NCBI RefSeq assembly: GCF_900074915.1
Contig: NZ_LT222319.1
Span: forward strand, 124,001-188,000
Origin: Pseudomonas cerasi
GTDB taxonomy: Bacteria; Pseudomonadota; Gammaproteobacteria; Pseudomonadales; Pseudomonadaceae
Reading direction: 5' to 3'
DNA length: 64,000 nt
The position numbers and the translations under genes were made by a program. The notes under the pieces are model-generated. The model had not been told where the DNA came from. It was given only the letters and a program-made list of their open reading frames with translations, and made no database searches. Positions 59,200 through 64,000 of the stretch are shown one piece after another; within the stretch, counting starts at the first letter, position 1, and each line of letters opens with the position of its first letter.

Positions 59200-60057
59200 A
59201 TGCTCGCTCAGCAACGCCTCGATTTTGAATTTCGCCCCATGACCGCAGCCGATGTGGGCAACGCGCATGAGTTATCCATCGCCTTGAAGTGGCCGCATCG
59301 GCTTGAGGACTGGGCCATGCTGCAACGTGTCGCCCAAGGCTTTGTCGCGGTACACAACGGGCGGTTGATCGGCAGTGCCTTTGCCTGCCATCAGGGCGAG
59401 TTTTCCACCATTGGTCTGGTGATCGTCAGCGACGACTATCAGGGCAAGGGCATTGGTCGCAAGTTGATGGAGCTGGCCGTAGGCTGCGTCGCGCCCCGCA
59501 CGGCGGTCCTCAACGCCACACTGGCGGGTGCGCCGCTCTACGCGAAGATGGGGTTTGTCAGTTTTGGCGAGATCCAGCAGCGTCAGGGGCAGGCACAACC
59601 GACCGGAACCACCGAATTGAAGGCACACGAACGTTGCCGGGGGCTGAGCGAGGCTGACCACCCTCGCGTGCTGGAACTGGCCAACGCCGGTTCGGGCATG
59701 GACCGCTCGGTGACGCTGGGCGATGTGCTGAACAACCTTGAGCACGCCGTCGGCATCGAGCACGACGGCCAGTTACAGGCCTTTGCTCTGCTGCGCCCGT
59801 TCGGCCGCGGCCTGTGCCTCGGCCCTGTCGTCGCCCAGAGCGTCGACCAGGCCAAACACATGATCGGAGAACTGCTGGCCCGCGTGCCTTATGCCTTCGT
59901 ACGTATCGACATCCCGACCGACAGCGGCCTGGCCGACTGGCTGGAGGACGCCGGCCTCAAGCGCGTCGATAGCGTGACCTGCATGAGCATGGGCGCAGTC
60001 CCGCAAGCCAGTCAGGGTGTGCGCCAGTTTGCGCTGATTACCCAGGCGATCGGCTGA
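59200..60057 (+). CDS. GNAT acetyltransferase with second C-terminal acetyltransferase-like domain
   Basis: 285 residues from ATG 59200, with GGAG about 9 bases upstream; 11 codons upstream are open but unsupported. N-terminal GNAT fold: FSTIGLVIVSDDYQGKGIGRKLM near 67-89 is the acetyl-CoA-binding motif. The C-terminal 110 residues (SVTLGDVLNNLEHAVG to TCMSMGA) form a second GNAT-like half, as in the YitH-type two-domain proteins. Substrate unknown. A REP block follows the stop. Confidence 0.88.
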   Translation: MLAQQRLDFEFRPMTAADVGNAHELSIALKWPHRLEDWAMLQRVAQGFVAVHNGRLIGSAFACHQGEFSTIGLVIVSDDYQGKGIGRKLMELAVGCVAPRTAVLNATLAGAPLYAKMGFVSFGEIQQRQGQAQPTGTTELKAHERCRGLSEADHPRVLELANAGSGMDRSVTLGDVLNNLEHAVGIEHDGQLQAFALLRPFGRGLCLGPVVAQSVDQAKHMIGELLARVPYAFVRIDIPTDSGLADWLEDAGLKRVDSVTCMSMGAVPQASQGVRQFALITQAIG

Positions 60058-60072
60058 TCGCCCGGAAGAACA

Positions 60073-60186
60073 TCATCGTGCCAATGCTCTGCGTTGGCAT
60101 GCAGTTCTGGACGCTCTGCGTCCGGTCTTGAGCATGTGACGCAGAGCGTCACGAAAGGCATTACCACGCAGAGCGTGGGAACGATC
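60073..60186. repeat. Double REP block
   Basis: Four palindromic cores: CCAATGCTCTGCGTTGG, GGACGCTCTGCGTCC, GTGACGCAGAGCGTCAC and CCACGCAGAGCGTGG, in two opposite pairs. A BIME-like arrangement directly after the GNAT gene. Confidence 0.85.
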
Positions 60187-60217
60187 AGCCACTCTTCAAC
60201 TTCAGGAGCCCGACTCA

Positions 60218-60931
60218 ATGCCCCACCCCACAGTCCTGCTATTGGCCCGCGCTGACCTCAGCCCGGTAGATACCGAATTCACCACCGGCCCCATTGATGC
60301 GCATGACCCGTTCGACAGTGGCCGCCGCACGGCATTTGTCGATGAACAGGGTATTGCGGCTGGCATCGTTCACTTCGGCATGTCACTGTCCTTGGCAGCC
60401 TACCCCTACACCGAAATGCTGGTGATGCATCGCGGGTCCGCCACTCTGACCTCCGGCACCGAGAGCATCACGATCAAGACCGGCGAAAGTGCCGTGATCG
60501 GGCGCGGCACTCAAGTACGTATCGAAGCGCAACCGGACAGCCTCTGGGCGTTCTGCGCGTCCACCCAGGCCAGCGGGCCAGACAAACCCGGCATCACCGC
60601 GCTCGACCGCCTCGCCATGCTCACACCGTCCTCACCGCCAGACCCGGCGATCATGATCAGCGCGCTGCCGCAGTGCCGCAGCAACAACCTGTTTGAAGAC
60701 ACCGCAAGCACTTTGCGCATCGGCGTCTGGGACTCCACACCCTACGAGCGCATCTCGCGGCCGCACAAGATCCATGAACTGATGAACCTGATCGAAGGCA
60801 GCGTAGTGTTGAGCCTGGAAAACGGCCCGAGCCTGAGTGTGAATACCGGCGATACCGTATTCGTCGCCCAGGGCGCGCCCTGCAAATGGACCAGCACGGG
60901 GTATGTGCGCAAGTTTTATGCGGTGACGTGA
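60218..60931 (+). CDS. Bicupin protein
   Basis: 237 residues with two cupin halves. First half near 55-115: YPYTEMLVMHRGSATLTSG and IKTGESAVIGRGT; second half near 170-237: KIHELMNLIEGSVVLSLEN, LSVNTGDTVFVAQG. Both have the usual cupin G-(x)n-G strands, while the metal-ligand His residues are only partly kept. Similar to cupins acting in amine or ureide metabolism, but the substrate is unknown. A hairpin follows at 60940. Confidence 0.85.
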   Translation: MPHPTVLLLARADLSPVDTEFTTGPIDAHDPFDSGRRTAFVDEQGIAAGIVHFGMSLSLAAYPYTEMLVMHRGSATLTSGTESITIKTGESAVIGRGTQVRIEAQPDSLWAFCASTQASGPDKPGITALDRLAMLTPSSPPDPAIMISALPQCRSNNLFEDTASTLRIGVWDSTPYERISRPHKIHELMNLIEGSVVLSLENGPSLSVNTGDTVFVAQGAPCKWTSTGYVRKFYAVT

Positions 60932-60939
60932 AGAAAGTT

Positions 60940-60969
60940 ATTGCGCCCTTCAGCCTTGTAGGGCGCAAT
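60940..60969 (+). terminator. Hairpin after the bicupin gene
   Basis: ATTGCGCCCT and AGGGCGCAAT form a 10-bp perfect stem with a 10-base loop; no T run follows. It may act as a weak terminator or stabilise the mRNA. Confidence 0.5.
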
Positions 60970-61380
60970 ATACTTACATGTTTAGCTCTCGCCAGCGCAG
61001 TTAATCCAATGCAGCGCTAAAAGACAAGAATTAAAAATTTCTTTCGCCAATGCACGAAGAATCAGAAGTTTCCTACTTGCCTTCCGTGTCGCTTGTGTTA
61101 AAAAACAATAACTAATTTCAGCAAGTTAAAATTTGCTCCTGACGGGCCCATCAAGGCAGTCATGCGCTTTATGCATCGCTTAACCTTTATCTATCATGTT
61201 GACGGGAGATACTTTATCTGACCGACGCATTCACTGTGCGCACGACTTACTAACCCTCCGCGACACGCTATAAGCTGAACGATCCGTATGGGCACGAACG
61301 ACCGCTACCCCGTTTCGTCTCGCGTTTACCTTATTCAAAATCAATATGAAATTACTCATTTAACTCAAGGATTATTCCCT

Positions 61381-61830
61381 ATGAAAACCAACAAGACCTT
61401 ATTGGCTTCCCTTGCTTTTGCAACACTGTGCACCAGCGTTACGGCGCAAGCGGGGCCAGCAGTTACTGTTACATTTAAAAACCTGGGCTCCGAGGTGGCG
61501 GAGTATAAACCCGTTACGCGTAATGAGATATCTGCCCGGCTGAATGCTAAATCACCGATTAACTCTGCAGTCCCCCCGGGAGGTTCAGATACTTACTCGA
61601 TGCAAAGCACTCTCTCGCCGGATACCAGCTACGCCAGTGTTCGCTACGTCATGGGGTCCAAGATTTGCGTATTCTCGACCACCTTTATAAAGCTTCCCGG
61701 TGCAGGCGGGGCCAAGGTGCCGAAATGGAACCGGACTGCAAATTCTGAAGGCGGCGCTGTCTGCGCGGCGACGTCTCGCGCCACCAATCTGTCCACCTAC
61801 GCGTGGGCTGCTGAATTCACCATGAAATAA
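61381..61830 (+). CDS. Small exported protein
   Basis: 149 residues from ATG 61381, with AAGGA 8 bases upstream. The first 23 residues form a signal peptide (KTNKTLLASLAFATLCTSVTAQA, cleavage likely after AQA). The mature part is beta-rich, with two cysteines (SKICVF and GAVCAATS) able to form a disulfide, and ends without an aromatic outer-membrane signature. Periplasmic or secreted; no family recognised. It starts a pair with the gene 129 bases downstream. The upstream open frame from 61288 lacks a ribosome site. Confidence 0.75.
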   Translation: MKTNKTLLASLAFATLCTSVTAQAGPAVTVTFKNLGSEVAEYKPVTRNEISARLNAKSPINSAVPPGGSDTYSMQSTLSPDTSYASVRYVMGSKICVFSTTFIKLPGAGGAKVPKWNRTANSEGGAVCAATSRATNLSTYAWAAEFTMK

Positions 61831-61959
61831 GCCCCCGGAGCGTGCGTGTCGCATTTTGATACGCACGCTTTTCAGCGGAAAACTAAAGCGGTGTCTGGCT
61901 GGGCCGATATAAAGAGTGAATATAAAGCCATGGATTGGCCCCTGCCGCGAGGACGCAGC

Positions 61960-62667
61960 ATGATTGATACAACATCCCTCACACACCTCACCCATAAAAC
62001 TGCACTAACGACTGTCGAGAAAAGCACCTCCGCCACGACTTTAAACTCCAGCCTGAAAGAACTTGATTCTGCATCTGCTATTGACGGTGCCACCTTCTCG
62101 ACATTGTCCCGTCAATTAAGTAGTAGTGCCGCACGAGCTCAGGCTCGCGACAGCAGTCTTGACTTCAAAAGCCTGGGGGGCTTGGCAAAAAATATTAGTG
62201 ATAAAGTTGCAGGCAACAGCTATTACGCCAATAGAAAACTGCACGACGCAGAGATTCCGGATACGGACGACCCTGCATTGCTCGAAAGAGCCGTGCAAGC
62301 GACTTCGTTCAACAACGGGGCAGGAAAAAACCCATTCGCGGGTTTATCTCAGGATCAACTGAGGTTGATTATTTATGACGAGGGTGGCGACTTCACAATA
62401 AACGAAAGAAATGCTGCTTACTCCGAAAACTACTCTCAAGAGCAAGTATGGAAAAGGGGCATATGCCAAAGGTATACCGACGAATACAACGAAACCGGCA
62501 AAAGTACTCAAACGCTGGTCATGCTTCTCGCCCATTACGATCAGCTGCCACCCATAGAAAAAGCCCAATACCCCGCCCATTACGCCGCCAACATTACATC
62601 GGGGGACAGCTCGGCGATGGACATTTTCAACACGCTGAAAAGCCAGTCAGGCACTCAGGGGACTTGA
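61960..62667 (+). CDS. Uncharacterised protein with Ser/Thr-rich N-terminus
   Basis: 235 residues from ATG 61960, preceded by GAGGA about 6 bases upstream; an open extension back to 61846 has no such site. The first 50 residues are very rich in Ser and Thr with no signal peptide (TTSLTHLTHKTALTTVEKS), as is typical of the N-termini of secreted effectors. The C-terminal two thirds carry a distinct unit (FAGLSQDQLRLIIYDEGG to QLPPIEKAQYPAHYAA, about 138-222). No hrp-box-like promoter was found in front, so an effector role is unproven. Follows an exported protein on the same strand. Confidence 0.65.
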   Translation: MIDTTSLTHLTHKTALTTVEKSTSATTLNSSLKELDSASAIDGATFSTLSRQLSSSAARAQARDSSLDFKSLGGLAKNISDKVAGNSYYANRKLHDAEIPDTDDPALLERAVQATSFNNGAGKNPFAGLSQDQLRLIIYDEGGDFTINERNAAYSENYSQEQVWKRGICQRYTDEYNETGKSTQTLVMLLAHYDQLPPIEKAQYPAHYAANITSGDSSAMDIFNTLKSQSGTQGT

Positions 62668-62762
62668 GCGCCTGTGACGGAGCACGCGGGTTCGCGTGCC
62701 CTCTATGGCTGTCCGCGTTCTGCTGCATTGCGGTTCGCCGACACCGCTGCGGTGTAGCCACG

Positions 62763-63284
62763 TCATTGTTCTTTCAGGCCCAGCACATAGAACTTGCTGT
62801 CCACCGCGATCAACGGAAAGCTCGCAGGCAGGTCCTCCTTCGTGATCTCTCTAAAGCCGTGCTTTTCATAGAAGCGATGCGCAGCGTGAAACTTGTCGGT
62901 CGTGCCCAGGAATACTTCGGTGACGCCTTTGCGAGTTGATTCCTCGATCAGGCGCTCGAGCAGTCTGGCTGCAACGGAGAATTCCCGGCCGCGAAACGGC
63001 GCGGCGACAAACATCTTGCGCAGTGCTGCCTGGCCTGCGCCGATGTCCCTGAGGCCGATGCTGCCGATGACCTGATCGTCTTGTACCGCGACCCAGAAAT
63101 CCCCTGTGCCGGTCTGGTAAAAGTCCGGAATCGCTTTCAGGTCAGGCTGGTCTTCGGCGGTGATGGGAATACCGAACTCTTCGCGCTGGATGGGCAGAAT
63201 CATCGCCGATACACCTTGCTCGTCGCTCGGCACGAAACGCCGTATCTGAATCCCGGTTACCCCCACAACACACCTCCTGGCCAT
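62763..63284 (-). CDS. GNAT family N-acetyltransferase
   Basis: 173 residues. GNAT fold with GSIGLRDIGAGQAALRKMFVAAPFRGREFSVAARLLERL near 74-111, holding the acetyl-CoA-binding loop, then EVFLGTTDKFHAAHRFYEKHGFRE near 123-146. Substrate unknown. Same strand as pckA, downstream of it, separated by two hairpins. Confidence 0.88.
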   Translation of the reverse strand: MARRCVVGVTGIQIRRFVPSDEQGVSAMILPIQREEFGIPITAEDQPDLKAIPDFYQTGTGDFWVAVQDDQVIGSIGLRDIGAGQAALRKMFVAAPFRGREFSVAARLLERLIEESTRKGVTEVFLGTTDKFHAAHRFYEKHGFREITKEDLPASFPLIAVDSKFYVLGLKEQ

Positions 63285-63316
63285 CGTTCTCAGTGGAAAT
63301 CAGTATTCCAGACAAG

Positions 63317-63382
63317 CAAACGCCCCGACAAGTCGAGGCGTTTGCTTGAGCATTTTCGAGGGTCACACGGGCGTGTGACCCT
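63317..63382 (-). terminator. Two hairpins downstream of pckA
   Basis: Read on the minus strand: GGGTCACACG/CGTGTGACCC (63359-63382), then AAACGCCTCGAC/GTCGGGGCGTTT (about 63317-63346). The second is followed by GCTTG, with a few T residues. Together they should stop most pckA transcription. Confidence 0.7.
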
Positions 63383-63394
63383 GAAGATGTTTAA

Positions 63395-64000
<606 letters not shown>

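Noticed and set aside
61150..61960. Search for an hrp box (GGAACC, about 16 bases, CCACNNA) before the small exported protein and its neighbour
   Set aside because: No match in either upstream region, so type III promotion is not claimed.

Overview
The window looks like a Pseudomonas chromosome, most likely from the P. syringae group. This is inferred from the MvaT-type nucleoid protein, Pseudomonas REP palindromes in at least five intergenic spots, and the GC-rich catabolic and transport genes of the right half. No rRNA, tRNA or CRISPR array was seen.

About 1-14 kb is an accessory, visibly AT-richer and decaying region. It starts with a minus-strand cassette of a ParA-type ATPase and two unknown proteins. 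Its parA is split by a complete 1962-bp IS21-family element (6-bp target duplication); removing the element restores the frame exactly. Next come a DUF4238 protein, a large AAA_13-type ATPase stopped by one in-frame TAG, clustered GGTGAAC and GTCAAC repeats, an orphan protein, a DUF1493 gene and its upstream partner (each with one in-frame TAA), another orphan, and an intact IS5-family element nested in the transposase of an older, decayed IS5 relative.

About 14-28 kb is a run of small genes: a lipoprotein, a membrane protein, a short-chain dehydrogenase, a GNAT enzyme overlapping a SUKH-like protein with an L7/L12-like tail, a GrpB-family protein, zinc-ribbon membrane proteins (two share the same ribbon), a GFA-family enzyme, an MvaT-like regulator, an NAD-dependent epimerase divergent from an XRE regulator, a HAD phosphatase, an Lrp regulator and a cysteine desulfurase.

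About 29-39.8 kb holds tonB-exbB-exbD, a TonB-dependent receptor and yejABEF, all on the plus strand behind a very good sigma-54 promoter match. Together they could carry a peptide-like substrate from outside the cell to the cytoplasm. A chemoreceptor gene converges on its end.

About 41.8-58.7 kb is a catabolic block. An Lrp regulator, a HAD protein and a GabT-like aminotransferase lie beside a divergent GhrA-like reductase. After these comes a long minus-strand series: HAD hydrolase, FAD oxidase, peptide ABC transporter (binding protein, two permeases, fused ATPase), a three-subunit HcnABC/opine-oxidase-like dehydrogenase, an ArgE-like deacylase and a succinate-semialdehyde-type dehydrogenase. 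The logic is uptake of an amino-acid conjugate, oxidative cleavage, deacylation, and transamination or aldehyde oxidation.

The last 5 kb holds a GNAT protein, a bicupin, a small exported protein followed by an uncharacterised Ser/Thr-rich protein, another GNAT enzyme, and the 3' part of pckA running off the window.
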